Notes under the pieces: generated by a model | What the model saw: only the letters and a program-made list of their open reading frames with translations | What the model was told of the DNA's origin: nothing | The model's database searches: none | Origin: Parietaria judaica | Lineage: Eukaryota; Streptophyta; Magnoliopsida; Rosales; Urticaceae | Assembly (NCBI GenBank): GCA_954871525.1 | Contig: OX940872.1 | Coordinates: 26,569,746-26,633,745 of the forward strand | Direction of reading: 5' to 3' | Length of the DNA stretch: 64,000 nt | Program-made: the position numbers and the translations under genes | Shown: positions 1-11,143 of the stretch, one piece after another | How the letters are laid out: each line of letters opens with the position of its first letter | How positions within the stretch are numbered: the stretch's first letter is position 1

Positions 1-236
1 ACCGCATTAGTTATGTTCATTTGTTTTGATAAGTTGAATTTTTCCTTTCAAGATATCTTGTTGACAGTTTTCATGATACCCTCGAAGGAAAGACGTTTTA
101 TGAGATTTGGTTGATTATATGGTGGCCGTTTTGGTGAATTTCCATTGGCCTATTGTTTCGTGTTTGGTTTTGTCCGGTTATCATCACTACCATCTGTTTT
201 TATGAATGATCAAATTTAAGAATGGTTATTGTACAG

Positions 237-3200
237 GTCTCGCTTTAATGCAGAAGCAGAGTGATTGCCCAAGTTCCAACGACGAGTGCATGGAAGCACC
301 TGAAGCACAGATTCAGGAGGCTCTGGCATTTCATAAATTCGCTGAAGCCGCCTATACGGTAATTGCCATTTGATATTACTGATATTTGTAATTTTTCGGT
401 ATACATTCCAATTTGACATATATATATATACACCACCTGTGCAGGGTCCATTACTTGACTTTGGAAGAAATCCTTTTTTATTTCCTTGTATATGGCTCTA
501 TAGACAAGGGATTTTAACTCCCTGGATGCGTAAAAGGTTATTAATCCAGTGAATATTTTGCTTGTGGTTGTGGATGATATGTCAAATCTGTATATTCTAG
601 AAATTAAAAAAAGATTGATCTCTGCTTTATATATTCAACGGTGACGGGTCTTCAATTTTTCTCGTCAAGTTGAACACCAAAATGCCCAGAACTCTACTAA
701 TTGCTTTGCTTCTTTTTCTAGACGACCAAAGCTTGATGGTGATAACTGGTGGAGAGGCCATGCTGCAGCATTTTTAAAATATGTGAATTTGCCCCCAAAA
801 GTATTGCGACAAGGGCGTGTCGTTAACCAGGTATTAGCTTATCTTATTAACAAACTCTCGCTTTTTGCATTATCATACTCAAGACTAATTCGGCTTGATT
901 TTATGCGATAAAAATATAGATCTCCTGATGGGAAGGACAAATAATTATGTAGTTTGGTTGTTGAATTGAACTTTATTTTTTACCGTATCATTTAATATCC
1001 TGATTGCTGCTTAGAATCAATTAGATAGTGGACAACGTTGGAAGGAAATAAATATGTTGGGAAATAAATTGTTAATGGACTAATTTTCTTCAATGTCTTT
1101 GAGTAATACAATGTGCGTTATCCAGTATAGTAAGGTATAGTACCATATATGCTGCCGGGATAAATTAATAATGGATAAGAGAATGTGTAGTTCTTCTAAG
1201 ATCCATTTATAGTTATATATAATATACATATATATATATATATGCAATGTTGTGAATAACGTATTTAAGCCTCGAGGCGTTTTCTCGCATTGCCTCGAGG
1301 CGTATAGCCTCGAGGCGTTCGAGGCGTAAAAACAGACTCAAAGACTTAAAAAATCAGACTCAACACTCAACCTCGAAGATTTGGAAAGATTTGGAAAAAA
1401 ATCACAAGAATATTATTTTAAGCCTCGAGGCGACGCCTCGAGGCGAGAAAATAACGACCGAGGCGCACGCCTCAATCTTCCTTTCCGAGGCTTAAGCCTC
1501 GTTGCGTTTCTACCCTGCGCCTCACTGAGGCGCGCCTCAAGGTGCGCCTCAATGTCGTTTTTCAATACATTGTATATATGTATACAAAGTTATTTTTCCT
1601 TCTCTTATCTCTTCCTGTTCTTTTCAGGCAAAGTGCGAGGCAGCTTATTTTGTTCTGGTTCTTCATCAGTTACAAGCTGTAGTGATTGCGGTGCGAGGAA
1701 CTGAGACGCCTGAAGATCTAATCATAGATGGCTTATGCAGGGAGTGTGTTCTTTCTACTACGGACTTGGACGGATTGATGAAGTACCTATCTTCTCTCAC
1801 GTTCTTCATTCCTGTGTCTGCATGCATGTCTATGACTATCCCTTTTCACCTGGGGGTATCATATCGTTCCCTTTAGGTCTTGGCGGCATTACATACAGTT
1901 ATAATGTTATAATCACAAGAGCTTAAAAACAACGAAGCAATGACATTAACTGAATAAGCTGGATTTTTCAGTACTGTTGAAATAATATAACATGTTATCC
2001 TGCCGTTGCAGTCATGTAAACTCTGGCTTAAATCAAGGTTCTCCACACTATGGGCACTCAGGAATTGTCGAGGCTGCACGGAATCTTTTCCAACAAATTG
2101 AAGGAAATGATGAAGATATTGGTACCTATCTAACTTTAATTTTATTTAACGAAATAGCCTATTGAAAGAAAACATCTTGAGCCTTCATTTACTTTTTTAA
2201 TTATTCCCATTAAATAAGATAGTAGTTAGATGTTCTATACAAATGTAGAATCCTTGATCACATAGACAGGAATATAGTAATCCTAATTTACATAGTATCC
2301 ATCATTATAGGAATGGACATAGATTCGAGCAAGATTATTTGGGGAACAAGTTTATGAACTCCTAGTAGTTTGAACTGTTCTCATGTACCCATTTTCTTTT
2401 TAAATTTAGTTTAAGATATTTCTATTGTGGGTTAAGTTTTTCGCTTACTGTGTAACGTGTAAATTATGATGGCAACGGATTTTCAGAATCTGATTCCCGT
2501 GGCCTTCTCTCATCTTTGCTGGGCGCCGGGTGTGAGTGTGAGGGGTACAAAATTCGTATAGTGGGCCATTCCCTTGGAGGTTCCATTGCCGCACTATTAG
2601 GAATAAGAGTATGCTCTCTTTCAGTTCAAAACTACTTTTCACTTTCTTGAATTTTTCCGAGTATCAACTTCATTTGGTTAATAGTAACAACTTTTCATTA
2701 ACTTTTTTTTTTATCACGGTTTTTAAAGTAGCATCATACGCAAGGTCTAACGGTCATGCTGTATGAATTAATGGAAAGTTACATATACTATAAACTTTGA
2801 AGACTCCTCATTTTAGTTTCGGCTTCGGTTATTTCAATTCATCTTTTTGATTTCATGTATTTAACCCAGGAAACTGACAAGTAATGTATTTTTCTTTCCT
2901 AATTTTGATGAGCAGTTGTACAAAAGATACCCAAATGTACATGTTTATGCATATGGGCCGCTTCCTTGCGTGGATTCAACTATAGCAGAGGCCTGTTCTC
3001 ACTTTGTTACGAGGTTGCTACCATCGCGTCGCCACATCTCTAGTTATTTTCAACGATTCTATATATAAAATAAACAATTTCTCCTATGTTTTTCTCATTC
3101 TCGATTATTATCTAAGTTACGTTGTGATCTTTATTCTTTTGCAGCATTGTTTTGAACAACGAGTTTTCGTCACGCCTTTCAGCGGGCTCAATTCTTCGAC

Positions 3201-4593
3201 TTCGAGCTGCCGCTATCACAGCACTCTCACAAGATTCCACGGCTGATACGGCAATGATTCTCAGGCTAGCAAGGCGTTTTCTTTATGTGAGCAACTATCA
3301 AACGAATAGACCTGAGGTCGTCGAATCAGTGTCGAATTCGCTTCATGGATCAGTTAGGTCACAAAATAGCCACCACCGCGCTTTTGAAAATCAGAATCTG
3401 TCTGGCTCAAGAGGTACTCTTTTGCGCAATCCTATGTTTTTCGTACATGTTTTTACTCGCTTAAAAGTCACTCAAAAGCATTTAAGTCATCTTCGTGTTA
3501 TCGTGTAAATCAAAAATAATTTATTTGATTAGATTTGTTTTTATTTTCTACATTTAAGTTTCTTATCACAAGTAGACATCACTATAAATGATAAAAAATG
3601 GCCATCATAAAAAAAAAAAATTCTTAAAACATGTTAACTAAACAGATTTTATTCGGTTAAAAACAATATTATCCGCAAAAATGGTCAGACATAATCTTTA
3701 ATAATACTGCTCTTTGTTTTTACTTGAGCACCTCTCTAATATTTCTTTTTGGTAGATTGTTATACTTGATTTTCTGTTACACTACTTTTTTTTTTTTTTT
3801 ATTATTATTAAAAAGAATTTCACGCCCAATTTCCTTTAGACACTATTTAATAGTACCTATCTATGTCTACTCTTAAGTATTTACTAGTAGAACCATTCAA
3901 TTTTAATTAAAATCATAAGATAGAAGTAGAAACTATACGATGTTTTATTCTACTTGTCGCCGCCATCCCTGACGTGAAATCCTGCTTAGGCCTATGACAT
4001 TGTCGGATTAGGCTTGTTAGGAGTGAGGCGGATTTTGGGTCATAACATCAGTGGTTATTCAATCGCAGGTAGAGGGGAACACGATCGCGGGTTTTCTCTC
4101 TTCAATGAGAACACACAGGGTCTTATTGAAAACGGAGCAGATGAATTGACCAATCCTTTCACTAGTGAGATCAGTTCACGTGATGATCCGGTATCAGAAT
4201 TTCTGGAAACTGTACAAACATCGGAGAGCAACTCAACCTGGAATCCTCAAGAGATGTATTTGCCTGGTCTTGTGATTCACATGGTTCCACAACCTCCACA
4301 TGAGCATATTCCTTTATGGAAAGGCCTCGGCTTCCATCAGAGACTAACCGGCTACAAAGCATACGTCGTGAAAAGAGAAAGCTTTAAAGACATCGTCGTG
4401 TCACCTTCGATGTTTCTCGATCATCTCCCCTGGAGGTATTTCCATATTCGTTTATTATATTCCCACTTGACATAAATTTATCTGATTTTGTCGTTCATGG
4501 TTATACTCCAGATGCCACGATGCAATGCAGAAAGTAATAGAAAATCGGTGTGCGCGAGCTATAAACGAACCGCATATTGAAGACGTGTGTTGA
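237..4593 (+). CDS. Class 3 (sn1-diacylglycerol-lipase-like) lipase, 5' partial
   Basis: Serine lipase of the alpha/beta-hydrolase fold, expected to hydrolyse acyl esters of diacylglycerol-like lipids. Ten exons were placed by GT/AG sites and unbroken phase: 237-358, 445-536, 722-830, 1628-1782, 2012-2121, 2487-2608, 2916-3013, 3145-3413, 4069-4435, 4512-4593 (TGA). They give about 508 codons. The first exon opens in mid-codon, so earlier exons lie left of base 1; 1-236 reads as intron. Visible motifs are VVIAVRGTET (core strand before the active site), the nucleophile elbow GHSLGG (exon 6), VYAYGPLPCVD (exon 7) and EFSSRLSAGSILRLR (exon 8). Related plant proteins, as I recall them, have Asp before EFS, the presumed catalytic acid. 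Here the codon is AAC (Asn) at 3158-3160. A hAT-type MITE sits in the intron 831-1627. Family assignment is confident; precise substrate is not. Confidence 0.87.
1245..1572. mobile_element. Non-autonomous hAT-type MITE in a lipase intron
   Basis: A 328-bp element with imperfect terminal inverted repeats beginning CAATGT (14 of 17 end bases pair). It is flanked by a perfect 8-bp duplication, TATATATG, at 1237-1244 and 1573-1580. Eight-bp duplications are the hAT signature. The interior is packed with CCTCGAGGCG-type palindromic subterminal repeats and has no transposase. The flanking DNA is itself a TA repeat, so the duplication is slightly less decisive than in unique sequence. The reading frame across it (1381-1704) is not a gene. 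Confidence 0.75.
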
Positions 4594-4811
4594 GGTCAAC
4601 CCGGTTTTAATTGTCCTTAACTCTCTTTGTTATGCTTTTTTGCACTTTAGGCTGCGGTTTTAGATGTCGTTCGAACAAAGAATCAAGCTTCAACCTCAAG
4701 ATTAGAAATTGTCAATTCGATGCGTTGACAAATTACAATAATGTCCATGATCATCATCCTCATAGATATAAAAAAATAAAAAATAAAAAAAAATAAACCT
4801 GTGCAACAGTT
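4594..4811 (+). other. 3' flank of the lipase gene
   Basis: AT-rich sequence after the lipase stop, ending in an A-rich run near 4768-4796. It probably contains the 3' UTR. I see no gene here and no clear AATAAA hexamer. Confidence 0.4.
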
Positions 4812-5160
4812 TCATAGGAGTGATATGATAGGAACCAAGTCGATTCCTTGCTGGAACATCTCAGAAAAATCGCGAAACACACCACACAACAATGCGCCGA
4901 CGGGAATCCACTGAAACAATGGATCCTCTTGAAATTTATTGAGTAAAATTGTATTAGAGATTATGGCACGTGAATTCGATAATGGGCCGAACTCCCCGCG
5001 AAAACTACCCTAATACGGGAACGGCCAGAAATAGAAAGCTGCCTAAAACAGAAAGCGACACCAGTAGTAACACTAAAAACAACCGCGGCTTGCTATATGG
5101 CAGCCGCACTCTTTCTCCGTTTGTACATCCAAAGCACGGATTTGGGTTTGTGCGAGTTTG
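4812..5160 (-). pseudogene. Possible decayed membrane-protein gene segment
   Basis: Minus-strand open segments, richer in GC than their surroundings. One frame is open from 5160 to a stop at 5005-5007 and encodes a strongly hydrophobic stretch (RLFLVLLLVSLSVLG). A second frame is open from 5009 to the stop at 4812-4814 and contains DPLFQWIPVGALLCGVFRD. The two would join in one frame if a single G near 5008-5010 were absent, giving about 116 codons without a convincing Met start. A third minus frame (5073-5238) also looks hydrophobic. The plus strand is open over 4970-5263 (97 aa, hydrophilic), so the coding strand is uncertain. I do not recognise the family. It could be a frameshifted relic, a spliced gene whose introns I cannot place, or chance. 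Confidence 0.3.
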
Positions 5161-5263
5161 TCATAATACCACCTATAGGCACTCAAGTATGTTGCCAATG
5201 TGCTTATGGCCAAGAAACTCAGTGCACCGAGGAAATTCTATCTTAAATGGCCGTCCCATATAG

Positions 5264-6809
5264 GCCGGTTTACATTTGCCGGTTTTCAATTCCTTGTGGT
5301 CAAGTTAGTTTTAGCAACGGTAAGTACTCAGCTGAGACTGTATACATTTAAGTACATCTGTATCATGACCGGGTCCGAAAGTTTGATGTGTTTGAGAAAC
5401 TTAATTACTTACACCAAAATATATGAGAATATAAGTGATACTAAATAACATAACAAGTATAAAATGCCGTTATAAAACCTTATATTTTATGATATATCCC
5501 ATGATTGTTTGACATATTCCATGGTTGCAAGTTTGTAAATTGTAACCACCATTATGTATTGGATAAACATGTCGTTTTTTTAATTAATTTGCCGGCCTCC
5601 ATCAACTATGATAGTTTATGTAATGTGAAACCAAACATGTCTTGCGCAATGATATAAAAAAATAAATTACATGCATACATCCCTATCATTTTAATTTTCT
5701 AAAAAATTGGTTAAATCCTTGCAAGAAGTTTTAATTTGAAATATATCCGAATTCGAATTTTTGTAGAGCTCTAGTGACGATAAATATTTTAAATCGAGCG
5801 TTCCAAGATTGTAGTTGCTGAGACGGAAAATCATAGCGATTACGAGACTGTCGTCGTCATAAATGACTTATAGCGACGACTAATTTTGTCATCGTTGAAA
5901 CCATGTTTTATTTCTCTTTCTTTTAGTTCTCTCCCTTACAAATACAATCTTATAGAAGAAAAAAAAACATGATTTTGAGAATATATGAAACTAGATATTT
6001 GGTGAAAGGATGGGGAAGAGACTATGAGAATATATTTTATTTCACTTCAAATGGCAACTGGTTGAAAAAGAAAACGTACAAGTTTAGCAATTAAATACAC
6101 AAATGATTTGATAGGGTATAAAAAAATTGATAATGTAGCACACATAATTATTATATATGAGCCAAAAGATGAAGTACATCAATTAAATTAATTACACAAA
6201 TGATCTAATTTAAATACACAAAGGACTGCAAAGGAGATTGTGATAATATAATTTATTTCACTTCAAATTTCAGTAATAACGTAGCACGCATGATTATATA
6301 ATATATATATATATATATATATGTCAAAGGTAGAAGTTTAGTAATTAAATGCACATATATTCGATTGTCTGATTAATTTTGTACAGTACAAGCAAGGTTC
6401 TAAAAGTCGATGAAGACATTTTAAACCATGAGTACAAGTTGGATGAGTTGTGTAGCAACATCAGTTTAAGTACAAAGTAACACAAGTTTAGTATTTTATA
6501 ATTTTGTGTGTGTAGATAAGCAAGGCGTTGAATACCAACAAAGTGAACCAATGTACCTTGAAAAGTTTAGAGGCAAAGTATGAAAAGATTAAGGAATAAA
6601 GAGTAACAACAAAAATATGACAAATTCAAAGTACCAATGAACATTGCTCGAGATGATTTTTCACGTGATATATCTAACTGACCATTCCATGTATATATAA
6701 AATATAAATTTAGCTTTGAGATTTTGCATCGTCTTTAATATACATTGTCGTATTAGTTTGAGCCTTTGAGGACTTTTGGCAGTTTAAAAAAATAAAGTTT
6801 ATTATACTA

Positions 6810-6853
<44 letters not shown>

Positions 6854-7189
6854 TTTTGCGGCGAAATACGATATGTTACAAATGAAGTTACTTATATTCT
6901 TAGTTTTGAATGTTAATAATTTTCAATGATACAAAATTTTGGATAAATCATTGTGTATTCTCGTCACCACTTGGCGGCGAACAATTTGTTCATGTGCTCA
7001 CATTATTTGACCAAAATTTTGCCTCTTTTAACTAAGTGGCAACAAGATTGACGACTTGAGTATGATGCATTGTTTTTTTACGTTGTAGAACACATTTTGC
7101 CTACTACCTGAGAAGTTTGAGTTGGTTATCAACTCTTTGAAGTTTTTATAGTTCATACTCAATTCAAAGGGGTGAAAACATGGATAAAT
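5264..7189. other. AT-rich intergenic DNA before the first solo LTR
   Basis: No gene is recognisable. It holds the first copies of a diverged repeat module (next entry) and (TA)n runs at about 6302-6322 and 6811-6851. Confidence 0.5.
5450..6320 (+). repeat. Diverged repeat module, copies 1 and 1b (partner 7950-8500)
   Basis: Direct-orientation similarity to 7950-8500 upstream of the oxidase gene. Shared landmarks, in the same order, are CCATGATTGTTTGAC-like text, ACATGTCGTTTT, CTTACAATCTTATAGAA, ACTAGATATTT and GTAGCACACATAATTATTA-like text. A shorter third copy occurs within 6180-6320 (TTTATTTCACTTCAAAT recurs at about 6035 and 6250). This looks like an old tandem duplication of a promoter-type region. 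Confidence 0.5.
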
Positions 7190-7783
7190 TGTTGAATTTA
7201 TCGATTATAATAAATACCCAATTAATGTTATAATAAAATGGTAAGTATAATGTGTTGTGGAGAGAGTGAATGTGAGAATATTGAAAGTCCTTAGTTGGTT
7301 AAATACAAAAGCTGTTGTAGTGTTTATAAGAAGGTAATCATGATGTGGTGTCAACATGTGCCACGATGAGAAATATGCCACATGGAGGTAATGTGGAGGC
7401 GAGGTGGCGACACCAACTCGGGCATGTGGGCGGGGGGGCATAGAGGCGCTAGTGATAACTTGTAGGCGCACTTTTGACAGATAATTGTCTATAACGACAG
7501 TTCTGATCATTATAAATACTGGTCGTTTTTCAGGCATAAATCCAGGTTCTCGAATTACTATTTTCCTTCCGAAAATTCTCTATCGTTCTCTCCAGAAAAG
7601 TGTTCTTGTCTACTGTTTGAATTTCACCCCGTCTTGTGATTTTCGTTCATTAAGGTTCGTCTTATCCTGGGTATTCTTGCGTGAAGACTCAAAGACGATT
7701 CTAGTGCTTAAATAATATTAGGACAGCGGATCTCATGCGTGATTCAAGTCCCGACGTTTTCAACTTCGAAGAGGTTTCTAACA
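7190..7783 (+). mobile_element. Solo LTR, family A copy 1
   Basis: A 594-bp sequence starting TGTTGAAT and ending TTCTAACA, so it has TG...CA ends with short inverted termini. It is flanked by a perfect 5-bp duplication, TAAAT (7185-7189 and 7784-7788). An internal TATAAATA lies at 7511. The downstream 270 bp align with copies at 16761-17396 and near 58545. No gag/pol sequence is attached, so this is a solo LTR, probably left by LTR-LTR recombination. The modest LTR length and 5-bp duplication fit a Ty1/copia element, but the superfamily is inferred. Reading frames inside it are not genes. Confidence 0.8.
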
Positions 7784-7949
7784 TAAATCATACGTTGCCT
7801 CGTGAAACTTCACGACAAAGAGTTAAACGGAAAAACTTAATAATTTACGCTATTTAAAAATAAAACATAATGAAAAGTTGTGCCACATTTTTTTAGAATA
7901 TATAAGTTACATGTTTTTTTATTTTTTTATTTTTATATGTGAATATTTT

Positions 7950-8500
7950 CGCTTACAAATATCTTAAAAAGACATTAAATAATTGTATCACTATTAACTT
8001 GTTATCAATATATCTAATCTGTGCAAGTATATCCCTTGATTGTTTGACCGGATATTGCAGTGTATAATATTCCATGATTGGAACAACATGTCGTTTTCTA
8101 TAATTACTTGCCGTACTCCACCAACTAAAAAAGGCCAAGTCAATATAATATTTGAAATTACGAATTCCAAAACCGTATGATCTCTGAAACTGAAAAGCTA
8201 TAGATTGTCGTATATACTATATAGTATAGCAACGACTTTTAGAGACAACAATTTAATCCTTGTTTTCTTTCTCTCTTTTAAACCTCTTCCTTACAATCTT
8301 ATAGAAAATAAACAAGACAAGATATCGAGAATCGAGAATACATGTGACTAGATATTTTATTAATCGTACACAACTTATGTAATTTGGCATAAATAATTAA
8401 TTAGATAATGTAGGCATGTGGCACGCATAATATTATTACATATAAGTCATAAGTAGTAGTACATCTTGATCAATTAAATACACAAATGGTTTGATTTTAA
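7950..8500 (+). repeat. Diverged repeat module, copy 2
   Basis: Partner of 5450-6320 in direct orientation. It lies 0.7-1.2 kb before the oxidase start codon, so the ancestral module may be a promoter segment of this gene. If so, the first copy could mark a lost tandem duplicate of the gene. Confidence 0.5.
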
Positions 8501-9123
8501 AAAGACCAAGACTATATTAATGTTTAATAATAATTGAACAGCCCTACACGTGAAATACATACGTGCTTGAATAAGAAATTGGAGATTTCAATCGTGGATT
8601 TCCGAATGGTTGTTTGAAACTTGAAGCGTTAAGGATCATATTTAAGAAGAAGAAGAAGCATCGCATACTTAGTCGCTCGAGAGTTCTCAAACTCTTTAAT
8701 TTTTAGTTTTTATGAAACTCAACTAAGTATCTTACATAGCCGTGTATCATTACAATGATTTTCAATGAAAATAATGTGTGTGTCAGTATCATCTAAAATA
8801 AGTTCCTCCGTATATTTCGCGAACCGTGTTAACAAATATAACAATCTTTCCACATGCGCTATATTTAATGGCCGGAAAATATATGTAATCTACATTTCAT
8901 TGCAACCCCTTTGCATCTTGTTTTCTTCTGGATAGGAAGACTTATATAGATATATTATATTATAATTGTAAACTAATTTCACATGTGTTTTTATTTTTTA
9001 TTACACTACATCGCTGTCATAGTAAGATGTATTTCGGATAAGCTAGAGAAGTCAACGTTATTGGTGATCAAAGTACCGAATTGTCCTCATAAATAATTAG
9101 ATACAACATATCCAAGACATGCC
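8501..9123. other. Upstream region of the oxidase gene
   Basis: AT-rich DNA with no gene or transposon end that I can identify. It presumably contains the proximal promoter of the gene at 9176. Confidence 0.4.
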
Positions 9124-9130
9124 TATAAAG
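9124..9130 (+). promoter_or_regulatory. TATA box of the oxidase gene
   Basis: TATAAAG, 46 bp before the ATG at 9176. Transcription would start near 9155, leaving a very short 5' UTR. This is positional inference only. Confidence 0.5.
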
Positions 9131-9175
9131 ATTCACTTCCGGAATGGTCATTGAGAAACCAATCAACTCTTCAAA

Positions 9176-10789
9176 ATGAATTATCCAAAGCTTAACTCAA
9201 GTGCACTTGTAATCTTGATACTGCATTTTCTGTTGTTTACGCAATCCGTTCCACGGGCCGAGTCAGCCTCGGACCTGCTGCTAGATAGTTTTGTTCAATG
9301 CGTCGCCATCAACTCGGAGCTTTCTGTTCCGGAGTCTACCACGCTTTTCACCCCAAAAAACGTCTCGTACACCAATGTTCTTGAAAGTACCGCGATGAAC
9401 CTAAGGTTTTTGGGGCCTTCGATTCATAAACCCGAGTTCATCTTCGCTCCGTTGGACGATTCACACGTGGGAGCTGCCGTCATTTGCGCGAAACAGCTTG
9501 GCTTTCACCTGAGAGTCCGGAGCGGAGGCCATGACTACGAAGGCCTCTCGTACGCCCCGCGATTAGATGTGCCTTTTGTACTACTGGATCTTCAGAACCT
9601 TCGGTCCGTCCGCGTAAACGTTGAGGACAAGAGTGCTTGGGTTCAGGTTGGCGCCACTCTCGGAGAAGTTTACTACCGAATCTCCCAGAAAAGCAATACC
9701 CTCGGTTTTCCTGCCGGAATATGCCCGAGTGTAGGCATCGGCGGGCACATAACCGGAGGAGGCTATGGCGCGCTGGTTAGAAAATATGGCCTAGCGGCGG
9801 ACAATGTCATCGATGCTCTGATCGTCGATGCGAATGGGAGGATTCTTGACAGGAAAGCCATGGGAGAGGACTTGTTTTGGGCAATCAGAGGCGGCGCCGG
9901 AGGGAGCTTTGGGGTCATTCTCTCGTGGAAGATAAAACTCGTTCCTGTTCCGGCGAAGGTGACCGTTTTCCACGTCAATCGGACTCTCGAGCAAGGGCTG
10001 GTGAAACTTCTGTTTAAATCGCAACTAGTGATACCAAATCTTGATGAAGATCTCTTCCTGGATATAGTTATTGGAGTGAGTACTGCTAAAAAGAGAACTA
10101 TCCTCACTACCTTCAGCGGCTTGTTCCTCGGAGGCGCCGATGGTCTCCTCCGCGTGGTGCAAACGGGCCTCCCCGAATTAGGATTGACGAAGAAGGATGT
10201 CATTGAAATGAGCTGGATTGATTCGGTTTTCTACGGCAACCAATTTTTCAGTCAAGGCCGTCCAGATCTTAAAGTCTTGATTCAACCAACATATTCGCCG
10301 AAATTACTACCCTTGAAGCGGAAATCGGACTTCGTCAGGGCTGAAATCCCGGAGAGCGCGATCAGGGGCTTGCTGAAGAGGATATTGATGCAGGATACCG
10401 CGACGATGTTTTGGACAGCGCTTGGCGGGAGAATGAATAACATTTCCGAGTCCGAAACTCCTTTTCCTAACAGGGAAGGAGTCCTTTCCATGTTAGCTTA
10501 CTCGATTTCCTGGGGGGTCGGGGAGAAAAACCCGGAGAAGCACATGGAGTGGCTCCGGGAACTGTATGAGTACATGACTCCTTATGTTACGGCGGATCCG
10601 AGAGAAGTTTACGTGAATTACAGAGACCTTGATCTGGGAATCGGCAACAAGAACACAAGCTTCGCGGAGGCGAGCGAGTGGGGTGCGATGTATTTCAAAG
10701 ATAACTTCGAGAGACTCGCGAGAGTGAAGGCTCGGGTCGATCCCGACAATTTCTTCTGGCACGAGCAGAGTATTCCTGCTCTCAAGTGA
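9176..10789 (+). CDS. Berberine bridge enzyme-like FAD oxidoreductase
   Basis: Intronless, 537 aa, the usual length for this family of secreted flavoproteins, which oxidise alkaloids, monolignols, oligosaccharides or cannabinoid precursors. The N-terminus is a signal peptide (hydrophobic 10-22, likely cleaved near ESA at 29-31). The FAD_binding_4 domain follows: RVRSGGHDYEG carries His119, and FPAGICPSVGIGGH carries Cys183. These are the two residues that bind FAD covalently in bicovalent members. Cys42 and Cys104 are placed for the conserved disulfide. The C-terminal BBE domain ends with VNYRDLDLG (Tyr482, matching the catalytic tyrosine region of cannabinoid synthases) and DPDNFFWHEQSIP. 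Possible N-glycosylation sites are at 62, 268, 422 and 493. No motif is broken, so an active secreted or vacuolar enzyme is expected. The substrate cannot be read from the sequence. Confidence 0.97.
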   Translation: MNYPKLNSSALVILILHFLLFTQSVPRAESASDLLLDSFVQCVAINSELSVPESTTLFTPKNVSYTNVLESTAMNLRFLGPSIHKPEFIFAPLDDSHVGAAVICAKQLGFHLRVRSGGHDYEGLSYAPRLDVPFVLLDLQNLRSVRVNVEDKSAWVQVGATLGEVYYRISQKSNTLGFPAGICPSVGIGGHITGGGYGALVRKYGLAADNVIDALIVDANGRILDRKAMGEDLFWAIRGGAGGSFGVILSWKIKLVPVPAKVTVFHVNRTLEQGLVKLLFKSQLVIPNLDEDLFLDIVIGVSTAKKRTILTTFSGLFLGGADGLLRVVQTGLPELGLTKKDVIEMSWIDSVFYGNQFFSQGRPDLKVLIQPTYSPKLLPLKRKSDFVRAEIPESAIRGLLKRILMQDTATMFWTALGGRMNNISESETPFPNREGVLSMLAYSISWGVGEKNPEKHMEWLRELYEYMTPYVTADPREVYVNYRDLDLGIGNKNTSFAEASEWGAMYFKDNFERLARVKARVDPDNFFWHEQSIPALK

Positions 10790-10901
10790 GTCTAAGGAAG
10801 ATTGTGATGCAAGAAACACTGACTGTTTCAAGTGTTTGTGATCGATAGTACTGGTTGTCTTGTCTGTGATTGGTGTGTGATTTATTTATATATGTTATTG
10901 T

Positions 10902-10907
10902 AATAAA
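10902..10907 (+). terminator. Candidate poly(A) signal of the oxidase gene
   Basis: AATAAA about 112 bp after the stop, in a T-rich 3' flank containing TTTATTTATATATG. Plant poly(A) signals are loose, so this is only a likely site. Confidence 0.45.
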
Positions 10908-11143
10908 TCGATCGGTCAATTGAATAATACAAACTTTCGTACCATGAAGTTAAAAAGCTTGATCTGAAAGAAACATAGTTGTATTATTTAGGATCTTCTT
11001 CTCGTATGAACCATCATTACACTTTTGGGATGGAATCAGCTGAAATAAAAAACGAAAACCAGGTTCGTATCGGTGCTGACCGTGTCACGTGCGATGGATT
11101 GCGATTCCGTCTCCCCCGGAATTTTGGTATAATCAAAGTGGCC

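Noticed and set aside
9763..10203. 146-aa minus-strand frame over the oxidase gene.
   Set aside because: Antisense shadow of a well-supported coding sequence.
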